A stretch of 64,000 bases of DNA, from positions 1 to 64,000 of the forward strand of contig CAKKRE010000023.1 in assembly GCA_919902505.1 (NCBI GenBank), given 5' to 3'. How positions within the stretch are numbered: position 1 is the first letter of the stretch; each line of letters opens with the position of its first letter. Shown one piece after another: positions 44,579 to 52,934 of this stretch. The notes below the pieces were generated by a model. That model saw nothing but the letters and a program-made list of their open reading frames with translations, did not search any database and was not told the origin of the DNA. Made by a program: the position numbers and the translations under genes. The DNA comes from Nitrospiraceae bacterium (GTDB lineage Bacteria; Nitrospirota; Nitrospiria; Nitrospirales; Nitrospiraceae).

Positions 44579-45208
44579 ATGCCCAGCGCGACACACATGG
44601 TTCGGGTAGCGATATTGGTAGGGATGGCCGCAGGGGGAACGGTTCAGGCGTCGATGGTAGGGGAGGGAAACTCTCGAACGAGTCGCGAGATTGTCGACAC
44701 GACTATGCGTTCGAGGTTGGTGTCGGAGCGGCAGGTGCAGGGGGCGGAAGACTTGCATTCCCGGGACCGTTCGCTGCGGGGCGATGATCTGAACCACGAT
44801 CGGCACAGCGGAGACCGTCGTGGGTCTGGTTCGTCGAATAGCGGCCCCGGCTCGTTCAATAGCGGATCGAGAAGCGACGGCAATCATGGCCGGCGGGGAG
44901 GAGATGACCCCAGGAGTTCTCAGACCGGAGATGTGAAGCCGGAAGATCGCCGGGCCGATCGCCAGCTAGACCGGCGTGATAATCGTCAGGAAGACAGACG
45001 GCTGGATCGTCGAGAGGATCGTCGGGCCAACAGCGGTGGCGAACTTCGAGGGCTTGATCGGGCTAACCATGTGGCGGGTGACCACGGCCAACGGGGCCGC
45101 GACAATGCCGGCGCAGTTCAAATGGACCGGGGAAGTCGTATGGAGCGAATCGAGCGGCCTGACCATTCGAGCCGCCCGGAGCGACCGGAACGGTCTGGAC
45201 GAAACTAG
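44579..45208 (+). CDS. Secreted Arg/Asp-rich repeat protein
   Basis: 209 residues from the ATG at 44579 (AGGAG seven bases upstream; the frame begins with a GTG at 44561). A hydrophobic signal peptide (about 6-22) is followed by a low-complexity, highly charged and probably disordered part. Residues 50-110 are Gly/Ser/Asn-rich; 115-165 are built of short DRR units (EDRRADRQLDRRDNRQ and so on). The same units make up the gene at 49226-49531. A structural, nucleic-acid or polyanion-binding role is conceivable; no enzymatic feature is present. Confidence 0.6.
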   Translation: MPSATHMVRVAILVGMAAGGTVQASMVGEGNSRTSREIVDTTMRSRLVSERQVQGAEDLHSRDRSLRGDDLNHDRHSGDRRGSGSSNSGPGSFNSGSRSDGNHGRRGGDDPRSSQTGDVKPEDRRADRQLDRRDNRQEDRRLDRREDRRANSGGELRGLDRANHVAGDHGQRGRDNAGAVQMDRGSRMERIERPDHSSRPERPERSGRN

Positions 45209-45423
45209 CGGGTGCTCCCTGAGAAAACCGGTCATCGCGTCAACGGACCGAGTGCGGAGTGGTGCGGGCTCATCGCTCGCATCGCACCACGCATGTTCCT
45301 TGTTCGCCGAATGCTTGAACGAATGAGGGGGGATCGGTTAGGTTGTGGCAATCTCACCCCTGCAAGAATACGTAATTCGACATAGGTCGGCGCATGCCGT
45401 CGACAGAAAGTGGAGGCATCGGG

Positions 45424-46347
45424 ATGGGTTGGTGGAGCCGTCGAGTGGTGGGGGTCGCCTTGTGCCTCCTTGGAAGCGCGACTATCGGGCTGGCAGCGGA
45501 GAAGACAGATCAGGGGCCGCAGTCGTCCGATCGGAACTGGCAGATCGGATTCACACCGAGTTATTCCACCGGAAATTTCGGTACCAACTCGACCAGCAGC
45601 TTTCTCTATGCGCCCTTATCCATGCGTCGTCTCTTTAAGGACGGCGATATTACGGTCATTGTGCCGTTTGTGACGTCGACCACTGATGGTCGGACGACGA
45701 TCGTCGGTGGGTCTGCCACGCGGGTGGATGACAGTTCAAACAGCGGGTCGAGCGGAAGTGGCTCCGATGACGACGGCGGATGCAGCGGCAAAGGGCAATC
45801 GGGATCAGGGAAGGACCGGGTCTGCGGTTTGACCACCCGGGGGCCGGGCCAAAAGGTGACGACGTCCGGGCTCGGCGACGTGATCATTAAGGGGCGTTAC
45901 TATGTCGCGGAGGAGGGGGATGCGATGCCCCTGATTGCCCTGACGGCCCGGGTCAAGCTGCCGACCGCCAATGAGCAACTCGGACTGGGGACCGGCGCAT
46001 TGGACTATGGCTTCGGTGTGGAGCTGTCCAAGATGTTCGGGGAGAACTGGATCGGTTTTCTGGATGCCGGATACAACATTATCGGCGATCCGGATGGCCT
46101 CCCATTCCAGAATCAGCATTGGTACGATGTGGGCGCGGGATACTTCGTGACCAAGGATTTCCTGGCCAGCGTGTATTTCGAGGAGTATCGCGCCATTGTG
46201 CCGGGGTTTGTGAATGCGCGCGACGTCTTTTTTGCGATGAACTATACGGTCTCTTCCGCGTGGCGATTGAACAGCGGCGTGACCGTCGGTGTCTCCAATG
46301 GAGCTCCGGACTATGCATTTTCCGTCGGCGCCAGTTACCGCTTTTGA
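45424..46347 (+). CDS. Outer-membrane beta-barrel protein (phenol MetA-like/transporter)
   Basis: 307 residues from the ATG at 45424 with GGAGG eight bases ahead. A signal peptide ends near IGLAAEK. The mature chain alternates as membrane strands and ends in Tyr-Arg-Phe, the typical outer-membrane signal (FSVGASYRF). Strands such as FTPSYSTGNFGTNS, LIALTARVKLPTANEQLGLG and YGFGVELSKMFGENWIGFLDAGYNIIGDP match the MetA-pathway-of-phenol-degradation family. A Gly/Ser/Asp-rich loop at about 115-145 is an insertion. It precedes the ECF sigma gene by about 95 bases and may be in its regulon. Confidence 0.75.
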   Translation: MGWWSRRVVGVALCLLGSATIGLAAEKTDQGPQSSDRNWQIGFTPSYSTGNFGTNSTSSFLYAPLSMRRLFKDGDITVIVPFVTSTTDGRTTIVGGSATRVDDSSNSGSSGSGSDDDGGCSGKGQSGSGKDRVCGLTTRGPGQKVTTSGLGDVIIKGRYYVAEEGDAMPLIALTARVKLPTANEQLGLGTGALDYGFGVELSKMFGENWIGFLDAGYNIIGDPDGLPFQNQHWYDVGAGYFVTKDFLASVYFEEYRAIVPGFVNARDVFFAMNYTVSSAWRLNSGVTVGVSNGAPDYAFSVGASYRF

Positions 46348-46443
46348 GCGGAGCCGGTGTCTGTTTACGAATGTGCCTGGCAACTCGTCAGAGTGGATAG
46401 TACGACTCAGGGGTGGCGGCCGGGCTGATACAAAACGGTGGAC

Positions 46444-47034
46444 ATGCCGGTTGAGCCACAGGCGGGAGGCGATGAGGCGAGACTCATTGCTCGAAGTCAG
46501 CAGCAGGATCATGAGGCCTTCGGCCAACTGGTCGATCGCTATGCCGGGGTGGTCGTCAACCTGGCCTATCGGATGGTGGGGAATCGTGCCGATGCGGAGG
46601 ATCTGGCCCAAGATGCGTTCTTGGCGGCGTTCAAGGCCCTGCCGACGTTTCGCGCCGATTCGAAGTTTTCGACCTGGCTGTATCGAATCGCCGCGAACAA
46701 GTGTAAGGATTGGCTGCGGGCCAAACACCCGGCGCCCGTGGATCTGGATGATCACGAGGCCGTGGTGGCTCAGGTGGTCGAGACGCATACGCCGGAACGA
46801 CTCCTGTCTCAGCAGCAAGTGGCACAACAGTTGGATGGGGCCATTCAGCGACTTCCGCCTCTCTATCGAGAGGCTTTTGTGCTGAAGCATGTCGAAGGGC
46901 TGAGTTACGAGGAGATGCAGGAGTTGCTCGGCGTGAATGCCGATACCTTAAAAATGCGCGTCTATAAAGGGCGCGTCCAGTTGAGTCGTGAGTTGTCGGA
47001 GTGGAATGACCTCCAGTCGTCGGTGTCGAGGTAA
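46444..47034 (+). CDS. RNA polymerase ECF sigma factor (RpoE-like)
   Basis: 196 residues from the ATG at 46444 (a GTG at 46438 is also possible). Sigma region 2 is at about 18-90 (HEAFGQLVDRYAGVVVNLAYRMVGNRADAEDLAQDAFLAAF, FSTWLYRIAANKCKDWLR). Region 4 is at about 125-180 (RLPPLYREAFVLKHVEGLSYEEMQELLGVNADTLKMRVYKGR). It directs transcription of an envelope-type regulon. Its own controller is likely the membrane protein encoded three bases downstream. Confidence 0.95.
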   Translation: MPVEPQAGGDEARLIARSQQQDHEAFGQLVDRYAGVVVNLAYRMVGNRADAEDLAQDAFLAAFKALPTFRADSKFSTWLYRIAANKCKDWLRAKHPAPVDLDDHEAVVAQVVETHTPERLLSQQQVAQQLDGAIQRLPPLYREAFVLKHVEGLSYEEMQELLGVNADTLKMRVYKGRVQLSRELSEWNDLQSSVSR

Positions 47035-47037
47035 CAC

Positions 47038-47724
47038 ATGGATGACCGGGACATCTTGATCCAGCGGTTTCTCGATCAGGACCTGACGCCGGAGGAGCGC
47101 GTGCAGTTCCTGCAGCAGGTGGACGCCGATCCGGGACTACGTCGCGAGTGGTTGAATCTAGAATTGGTAGTGGTGGAGGCCGGGCGTCTTCCACGGATCG
47201 CCCCGTCGAGGCAATTTACGGCGCGTGTGTTGACGGCCCTCGACCCCGAATCGAAGAGCATTCTCGACCGGTTCGTGGGGTGGGTGACCGCTCCTCGGAC
47301 CTTGCAATGGAATCTGGGCGGAGCCATGGCGGCGGCCTTTGTGGTGATCCTGGCTGTGTCGGGGTTGTTGCGGTTGGTACCTGAGCGGATCGTGGAGGTG
47401 CCGATCAGTAGCCCGTCGGCTCAGATGGTGTCGCTCGAGCAGGCGCCGGCTCCGACCACATATGTACGACTGGTATTGGTGCAGCCCGGGGCGCAATCCG
47501 TCTCGGTCGCCGGGGATTTCAACGGCTGGAATCCGAACCGAACGAGCATGGAACGGTCTGACGGTGGAGTTTGGACGACGACGATTCGATTAAAGCCGGG
47601 GCGGTATCAGTACATGTTCGTGATCGATGGGAAGCAATGGCTGGCGGACCCGCTGGCAACGGAAGATGCGGGTGACGGGTTTGGATCCCAGAATGCGGTG
47701 CTTGATGTCAGTACGACACTTTAG
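47038..47724 (+). CDS. Anti-sigma-like membrane protein with CBM48-like domain
   Basis: A 228-residue protein coded directly after the sigma gene. Residues 1-70 are a cytoplasmic helical region similar to anti-sigma N-terminal domains (DRDILIQRFLDQDLTPEERVQFLQQVDADP); there is no zinc-binding HxxxCxxC. A membrane helix follows at 93-113. The periplasmic end (140-225) is a CBM48/AMPK-type glycogen-binding fold: VAGDFNGWNPNRTSM and GRYQYMFVIDGKQWLADP. Such a domain as the sensor of an anti-sigma factor is uncommon, and would suggest glucan or peptidoglycan-like sugar sensing; this is inference. Confidence 0.8.
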   Translation: MDDRDILIQRFLDQDLTPEERVQFLQQVDADPGLRREWLNLELVVVEAGRLPRIAPSRQFTARVLTALDPESKSILDRFVGWVTAPRTLQWNLGGAMAAAFVVILAVSGLLRLVPERIVEVPISSPSAQMVSLEQAPAPTTYVRLVLVQPGAQSVSVAGDFNGWNPNRTSMERSDGGVWTTTIRLKPGRYQYMFVIDGKQWLADPLATEDAGDGFGSQNAVLDVSTTL

Positions 47725-47777
47725 CAAGCGGTCTCATAGGCTTGCATCACTCCCGACGCTTCGGTACTCTCCGTGCG

Positions 47778-48137
47778 ATGCGAAGCGTGATGCGAATCCT
47801 GGCGAGTGTGGTGGGTGCGAGCTGGCTGATGGCCTGCGCGGTCAGGCACGTGCCGGAGGCCCCCACACCCGTGTCGGGCGGCGTGCGGTTTTCGGTGTCG
47901 GTGCCGGCGGCCGAAACGGTCGCGGTCGTGGGCTCGTTCAACGGCTGGTCGCCGACGGCGCACGTCATGACTCGAGTGGGATCGAACGGATCCTGGTCGG
48001 CGGTCGTGCCTCTGCCGGGCGGTGAACATGCGTTTATGTATGTAGTCAATGGCGAGACATGGGTGGTGCCGCCGATGGCGGAGGATTTTGTGACGGACGG
48101 TTTTGGGAACACCAACGGTGTGGTGATAGTCCCATAG
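47778..48137 (+). CDS. CBM48-like lipoprotein
   Basis: 119 residues from the ATG at 47778 (the frame starts at 47742). A signal peptide ends in the lipobox LMAC. The rest is a single CBM48-like domain very like the C terminus of the preceding protein: VRFSVSVPAAETVAVVGSFNGWSP, GGEHAFMYVVNGETWVVPP. It appears to be a tandem duplicate of that domain, secreted and lipid-anchored. It may compete for, or present, the same ligand. Confidence 0.75.
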   Translation: MRSVMRILASVVGASWLMACAVRHVPEAPTPVSGGVRFSVSVPAAETVAVVGSFNGWSPTAHVMTRVGSNGSWSAVVPLPGGEHAFMYVVNGETWVVPPMAEDFVTDGFGNTNGVVIVP

Positions 48138-48147
48138 GGATGGTCTG

Positions 48148-49014
48148 ATGCGAATCCCGGTCAAGGGTCTTATTCTGGCGGCGATGTACCTGAGCGCAGT
48201 CGATCCGGTCTGGGCGGAGTCGATTTCCGCGCAGGATCATGATGAAATTGCGAGGCTGCGATCGGCGCGTGGGTTCGCGGCCGAAGAGGTCAGCCCGCTG
48301 CTCGAACAGGTCAACAAAGCGGGAGAGCGAGGCATTCCGACCGAGCCGCTGGCGAATAAGGTAAAGGAAGGCCTGGCGAAAGGGGTCGACCCCAAGCGCA
48401 TCGATCCGGTTCTGCGGCAAATGGTCACGCATTTTGAGTCGGCGCAGGAGGTGCTGCGAGAGGCCGGTACGCGCGGTGTGGTCGAAGGGAATCGCCGTGT
48501 TGCCGTTGAGACCTTAGCGGAAGCCTTCTCGCGTGGTGCCACGGCCGAAGAAGTGCGGGAGCTCACACGTCTGTCACAGGATGGAAAGCAGAAGGTGACG
48601 CAAGAGTCCCTGGCGGCCGGGGCCAAAAGCCTGGCCGTGATGAAAGAAGGAAAGATCGCCTCTAAGGAGGGCGCCGCGTTAGTCGGCGAAGGAATGCGCC
48701 AAGGGTACAAACCGTCGGAGTTACTGGAGCTGAGCCGCGAAGTCAAACGGCGCGGAGGGGAGTTTCGGGAGGGTCGCGTCAATATGCAGTCGCTGCGGGA
48801 GCAGGTGCGTCGTGGCGAACGGGGAGATCGACTGTTTCGGAATGAGCATGGCGATTCCGGCGGCGGCGATCATGGTGACCGCGGAGGAAATGCCGATCAT
48901 GAGGAGCGCGTAAGAGACGATCGCGGGAGCGGCGGCGGAGACCGTGGCGGTGGTTCTGATCGTGGAGGGCGTCCCGAGCGAGGCGGGGGCGGACACGGCG
49001 GTCGGGATCACTGA
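48148..49014 (+). CDS. Secreted helical protein with Gly/Asp/Arg-rich tail
   Basis: A 288-residue protein with a signal peptide (about 1-24, ending VWAES). Residues 30-215 are regular helices (LRSARGFAAEEVSPLLEQVNKAGERGIPTEPLANKVKEGLAKGVDPKRIDPVL...). From about 220 on it is a disordered Gly/Asp/Arg/His-rich tail (GDSGGGDHGDRGGNADHEER). The pattern resembles RNA-binding RGG tails or matrix proteins. It is the last gene of the cluster and is followed by a terminator. Confidence 0.65.
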   Translation: MRIPVKGLILAAMYLSAVDPVWAESISAQDHDEIARLRSARGFAAEEVSPLLEQVNKAGERGIPTEPLANKVKEGLAKGVDPKRIDPVLRQMVTHFESAQEVLREAGTRGVVEGNRRVAVETLAEAFSRGATAEEVRELTRLSQDGKQKVTQESLAAGAKSLAVMKEGKIASKEGAALVGEGMRQGYKPSELLELSREVKRRGGEFREGRVNMQSLREQVRRGERGDRLFRNEHGDSGGGDHGDRGGNADHEERVRDDRGSGGGDRGGGSDRGGRPERGGGGHGGRDH

Positions 49015-49042
49015 CAATGCATCGAATGAAATGGGATAGGTA

Positions 49043-49070
49043 AAGGGCTGCTCCGAAAGGAGTGGCCCTT
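49043..49070 (+). terminator. Rho-independent terminator after the 48148-49014 gene
   Basis: AAGGGCTGCTCC-GAAA-GGAGTGGCCCTT, 10 of 12 paired bases, followed by CTTCTTGTT. Confidence 0.75.
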
Positions 49071-49174
49071 CTTGTTAGTGGCCGTTCGCGGCCTTGTTTA
49101 TGCGACGATCGCGGCAGCTCGCGAGGGGACCCTCTGGACGAATAGGCTCGCCGTGTGTGTGATGGCGCATAAGA

Positions 49175-49208
49175 AAACGGCGCCAGGACTGATGTCCTGA
49201 CGCCGTTT
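49175..49208 (-). terminator. Terminator of the minus-strand DRR-repeat gene
   Basis: AAACGGCG-C-CAGGAC-tgat-GTCCTG-A-CGCCGTTT, a 15-base stem with one mismatch, followed on the minus strand by a T-rich run (TTTTCTT). It lies just beyond the stop of the gene at 49226-49531. Confidence 0.75.
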
Positions 49209-49225
49209 GTGTGTGGGGGAGAGCC

Positions 49226-49531
49226 TTAGCGGAAGCGGGCTCCACGATCGGCGCGGCGGTCTTCTTGACGTACATGCTGCCGGTCCAGCTGATGATCCGC
49301 CCGGCGATCCTGCTGTCGATCCATTTGTCGATCCTGCTGCCGATCCGCCCGGCGATCCTGTTGTCGGTCTTCCCGGCGATCGTTCTGCCGGTCTTGCTGC
49401 CGGTCGGCCCGACGATCTTCCTGCCGAATGTCGAGTTGCGCGAGCGCGATCGACGGGGTCACCGCCGGCGCCGTGACGGCCATGACCAAGCTGGCGATCA
49501 TGCCGGCCTTCAACAGTGGGTGATTCATCAT
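49226..49531 (-). CDS. Small secreted DRR-repeat protein
   Basis: 101 residues from the ATG at 49531, which follows a strong AAGGAGGAGAC; the frame opens upstream at 49621. A signal peptide (about 6-30) ends near SIALAQ. The rest is made of six or more tandem units like RQEDRRADRQQDR, almost entirely Arg, Asp, Gln and Glu. Its DNA is correspondingly repetitive. It is related in composition to the protein at 44579-45208, and a decayed copy of its 5' end lies at 38449-38541. Function unknown. Confidence 0.7.
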   Translation of the reverse strand: MMNHPLLKAGMIASLVMAVTAPAVTPSIALAQLDIRQEDRRADRQQDRQNDRREDRQQDRRADRQQDRQMDRQQDRRADHQLDRQHVRQEDRRADRGARFR

Positions 49532-49879
49532 GTCTCCTCCTTCTATGAGAGAGCGGGGTGATGGTTGCGGTGCGTGGTTGATTTTGGAGGGCGCCGCTTC
49601 GGCTCTCTCATCCGGTGGCACCCTCCAATCAACCTGTCATGGAGTAAGACGGCGGCCGGGATAAAAGGTAAACGGAGAGTAATAGTTACTCGAAAGAGAG
49701 AGAATCGGTGTCAGTGGTGCGACAGGTTCGGAGAGGGTGCTGCTGTACGCTGCTGTTCCAGCACAGGGGCTGTGGTGAAGCCTACGCCCGAGCAGTTCGA
49801 TCAGTCAGCGGTGTGACTCCCGCGTGTGTGAGGGCGGAGAGATCTTCGTGATGGTGACCTGGCATGAGTGGCGGCCGTG
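49532..49879. other. Non-coding stretch upstream of the DRR gene and 3' of cysA
   Basis: About 350 bases in which I see no gene. It should contain the promoter of the minus-strand DRR gene and the 3' end of the sulfate operon, but no clean hairpin was identified. Confidence 0.4.
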
Positions 49880-50977
49880 TTACGGCGTCAGAGGGCCGGT
49901 GATGGGCTTGCCGGTTTCCGAGCTGATGGTTCCGTCCGTGCCCTCTTGAGGAAGAATGCGGAAATGCGTGACGGCGAAGGAGACGGCTTGCCCCACGGTG
50001 AAGCGGCAGCGCCGGAATTCTTCCTTGTTCATGCGGGAGCGGAGAATCAGCCCATCCGGGGTTTCAATTTCGAGCCGGTAGGCTACCCCGAGGAAGTAGA
50101 TGTGCCGTAGTTTCGCCTGCTGACGATAGCGCGCGGGATCCTCTGCCACTTTGACGTAGTACGGACGAAATCCCACTTGCAGCGTCTGCCCGTCGGGAAA
50201 TCCTGGCGCGGGAAATTCGAGCGAACCGACCTGTACCTGCCCGCGCCGGGCGACGCCGGCGACGATATTCATCGAACCGATGAATCGCGCCACGAATTCG
50301 GTGGCCGGCTCTTCATAGACATCAGCGGGAGAACCGGCCTGCTCCAACTTGCCTTTGGAGAACACGATGATGCGGCCGGACACTTCCATCGCCTCTTCCT
50401 GATCGTGTGTCACGAACAGGCTGGTGACGTTCAGGTCCGTATGCAGGCGGATGAGCCACTCGCGCAACTCCTGCCGCACCTTCGCATCGACGGCGCCGAA
50501 CGGTTCGTCCATCAGCAGGACCGACGGACGCGGAGCCAGGGCGCGAGCGATGGCGACTCGCTGTCGTTGCCCGCCGGATAGTTGATGCGGATACCGACCG
50601 CCTAGTCCTTCGAGACTCATGAGCGCGAGCAGTTCCGTGACGCGCTGTTCGATGTCCCGCCGGTTCCATTTTTTGATGTTGAGCCCGAAGGCGATGTTGT
50701 CGAAGACCGTCAGGTGTTTGAACAGGGCGTAATGCTGGAAGACGAAGCCGATATTACGTTCCTGTACGGTCAGGTCATTGACTCGTTTGCCGTCGATGAA
50801 GATGTCTCCGGCCGTCGGAACTTCCAGGCCGGCGATCAAGCGCAGGACCGTGGTTTTTCCACTCCCGCTTGGCCCGAGCAGGCCGAGCAACTCGCCTTCG
50901 TGGACGACGAACGAGACATTGCCCACTGCCGTGCCCGAACCGAACTTCTTTGTGAGCCCGCGTACTTCGATCTTCAC
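49880..50977 (-). CDS. cysA: Sulfate/thiosulfate ABC transporter ATP-binding protein CysA
   Basis: A 365-residue ABC ATPase. Walker A is GPSGSGKTT, the Q loop FVFQHYALF, signature LSGGQRQRVAIARALA and Walker B VLLMDEPFGAVD, followed by the CysA-characteristic AKVRQELREWLIRLH. A C-terminal TOBE-like regulatory region is present (VARFIGSMNIVAG). It powers sulfate uptake through CysT and CysW. It is last in the operon, four bases after cysW. Confidence 0.95.
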   Translation of the reverse strand: MKIEVRGLTKKFGSGTAVGNVSFVVHEGELLGLLGPSGSGKTTVLRLIAGLEVPTAGDIFIDGKRVNDLTVQERNIGFVFQHYALFKHLTVFDNIAFGLNIKKWNRRDIEQRVTELLALMSLEGLGGRYPHQLSGGQRQRVAIARALAPRPSVLLMDEPFGAVDAKVRQELREWLIRLHTDLNVTSLFVTHDQEEAMEVSGRIIVFSKGKLEQAGSPADVYEEPATEFVARFIGSMNIVAGVARRGQVQVGSLEFPAPGFPDGQTLQVGFRPYYVKVAEDPARYRQQAKLRHIYFLGVAYRLEIETPDGLILRSRMNKEEFRRCRFTVGQAVSFAVTHFRILPQEGTDGTISSETGKPITGPLTP

Positions 50978-50981
50978 TGGG

Positions 50982-51797
50982 TTACTGCGCTCCTGCTTCC
51001 GCGACGGTCGATTCAGCCCTGGCCTTGGCGATCTCCAATACGGTCAAAATGGCAAAGGAGACAGCGAGCAGCGTCAGCGCCACGGCATTGGCCGCGACGT
51101 AGTTGAAATCGACGTAACTTTGATAGATATGCAAGGTGGCGGTCTGTGTGAGCAATAAGATATTCCCCGAGACCACGAGGACGGCTCCGAATTCGCCGAT
51201 TGCGCGCGCCACGGTGAGGGTCGCCCCATAGACCAGGCCCCAACGGAGTGCCGGCAGAGTCACCTTGAGAAACACCTGCCATTCGTCCGCGCCCAAGGTA
51301 CGGGCCGCTTCCTCTTCTTCGGTGCCGAGTGTGTGCAGTAAGGGCGTGAGCTCACGCACCATAAATGGGAAGGTGACGAACAGGGTCGCGAGAATCATGG
51401 CCGGCAGGGCAAACAACACCTTGATCTGTGCCCGGCCGGAAAATGTGCCCAGCAGGGTGTCCGGGCCGAACAGCAATATGAGCATGAAGCCGGCGATGAC
51501 GGGCGAGACCGCAAACGGCAGATCGATGACGCCGCTCACCAGGCTCTGGCCCCAAAACTTTTGCCGCGCCAACACCAATGCCGTCATGGTGCCGAAGATG
51601 AGGTTCAGCACCAACACGATCAGGGTGATTTCCGCCGTGAGGGTAAAGCCGTGCAAGGCTTCCGGCCTCGAGATCTCCGTCCAAAATGCCGCCAACCCCT
51701 CGCTGAAGCTCTGGCTTGCCATATAGAGGATCGGTCCGACCAGCAGCACAAGGAAGTACAGCCAGACGATTCCGATCAACAGCCAACGCATGCACAT
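50982..51797 (-). CDS. cysW: Sulfate ABC transporter permease CysW
   Basis: A 271-residue permease with six membrane helices. The EAA loop for contact with CysA is EEEAARTLGADEWQVFLKVTLPALRWGL. The segment ARAIGEFGAVLVVSGN and the N-terminal YFLVLLVGPILYMASQSF are typical for CysW. It pairs with CysT, encoded upstream. Confidence 0.94.
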   Translation of the reverse strand: MCMRWLLIGIVWLYFLVLLVGPILYMASQSFSEGLAAFWTEISRPEALHGFTLTAEITLIVLVLNLIFGTMTALVLARQKFWGQSLVSGVIDLPFAVSPVIAGFMLILLFGPDTLLGTFSGRAQIKVLFALPAMILATLFVTFPFMVRELTPLLHTLGTEEEEAARTLGADEWQVFLKVTLPALRWGLVYGATLTVARAIGEFGAVLVVSGNILLLTQTATLHIYQSYVDFNYVAANAVALTLLAVSFAILTVLEIAKARAESTVAEAGAQ

Positions 51798-51839
51798 GCT
51801 CCCATCACAACTGCTTTCTGCTCCGTGAGATCCATAGTC

Positions 51840-52721
51840 TCAGACTACCGCGGTCGGCACGGCGGACTCCGCGCGGCGCCCATCCTGCTGCCGGGTCCAT
51901 TGAAACCATCGTGGCAGACGTTCCCCCGGACGACGGGTCAACCGCTCCAACAGCAAGAGCACCAGAAAGGAGATCAGGAGAATCAACACCGAGACGGACG
52001 TCGCCGCCTGGGGGTTGTAACTCTCGATTTCTCCGTAGACATAGACCGACGCCACCTGCGTCTTCATCGGAATATTGCCTGCCACGATCACGATGGACCC
52101 GAACTCGCCGAGCGCCCGCACGAAGGTGAGGAAGACGCCGGTCAGCAGGCCGGGCAGGATCGACGGGACCGTGACCTTACAGAAGGTGATCCAGGGGCTG
52201 GCTCCCAACGTGAAGGCCGCTTCTTCCTGATCGCGTTCGAGGCCCATCAACACCGGCTGCAGCGAGCGGATGGTAAACGGCATGGTCACAAACACCATGG
52301 CCAGGATGATGCCGGGCTGGTTGTAGAGCACCGCCATTCCGCCCTGTTGAAGCCAGGTGCCCAGCAGACTGGTCGGTCCATAGATCGCGGCGATCATGAG
52401 GCCGGCAACCAGGGTCGGAATTGCAAAGGGCAAATCAACGAGGGCGTTGAGGAGCCACCGGCCCGGGAATTCGTAGCGCACCAGCACCAGTGCCGACAAG
52501 GTGCCGAATAGGGCATTGATGGCGGTCGCAATGGCGGCGGTTTCCACGGTGAGCCAGAGCGCCGCTGCAGCTTGGGGAGCCGACAGATCCTGGATGAACC
52601 GGTCCCATCCGGCTGCGAACGATTGATGCGCCAGCGCCGAGAGAGGAAGAAAGATCAGGATCAGCACATAGCCGACCGCGGCGGATCGCAAGGCGAGACG
52701 AAGTAAGAGATGCGAGGTCAT
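51840..52721 (-). CDS. cysT: Sulfate ABC transporter permease CysT (CysU)
   Basis: A 293-residue permease. The helices and the coupling loop EEAAFTLGASPWITFCKVTVPSILPGLLTGVFLTFVRALGEFGSIVIVAGN are those of CysT. The C-terminal tail (about 30 residues: RRPGERLPRWFQWTRQQDG) is longer and more basic than usual. It is separated from sbp by a 213-bp gap filled largely by repeat copy 3. Confidence 0.93.
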   Translation of the reverse strand: MTSHLLLRLALRSAAVGYVLILIFLPLSALAHQSFAAGWDRFIQDLSAPQAAAALWLTVETAAIATAINALFGTLSALVLVRYEFPGRWLLNALVDLPFAIPTLVAGLMIAAIYGPTSLLGTWLQQGGMAVLYNQPGIILAMVFVTMPFTIRSLQPVLMGLERDQEEAAFTLGASPWITFCKVTVPSILPGLLTGVFLTFVRALGEFGSIVIVAGNIPMKTQVASVYVYGEIESYNPQAATSVSVLILLISFLVLLLLERLTRRPGERLPRWFQWTRQQDGRRAESAVPTAVV

Positions 52722-52738
52722 GCGATCTTTCTGCGTGG

Positions 52739-52861
52739 CAGAATGCTGAAAATGTCCGCCAACTGCGTTCTCGCATCGTTCAGGCCCTCAACGTACCGCA
52801 AGGGTACGCCTCGGCCCTTCACTCGCTGCGGCCTTGCTGGACGGGCATTTTGAGCATCCTG
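52739..52861. repeat. Terminal-inverted-repeat element, copy 3 (123 bp), inside the cys operon
   Basis: Begins CAGAATGCTGAAAATGTCCG and ends GGGCATTTTGAGCATCCTG. Inner blocks (GCGTTCTCGCATCG, CTCGCTGCGGCCTTGCTGGA) and the short centre palindrome CGTACCGCAAGGGTACG match the other copies. It is the most diverged copy. Being between sbp and cysT, it would be transcribed as a hairpin within the operon messenger. Confidence 0.75.
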
Positions 52862-52934
52862 TGAAAGAATGTTCTTGTTGTGCCGTACCTGCGAGCTAGT
52901 TGAATTCTTGCGTGCCACAACAGTTTTCCATAAT

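Noticed and set aside
49270-49430. Regularly repeated DNA that could suggest a CRISPR array
   Set aside because: The units are short, imperfect, without unique spacers, and encode the DRR protein repeats in frame.
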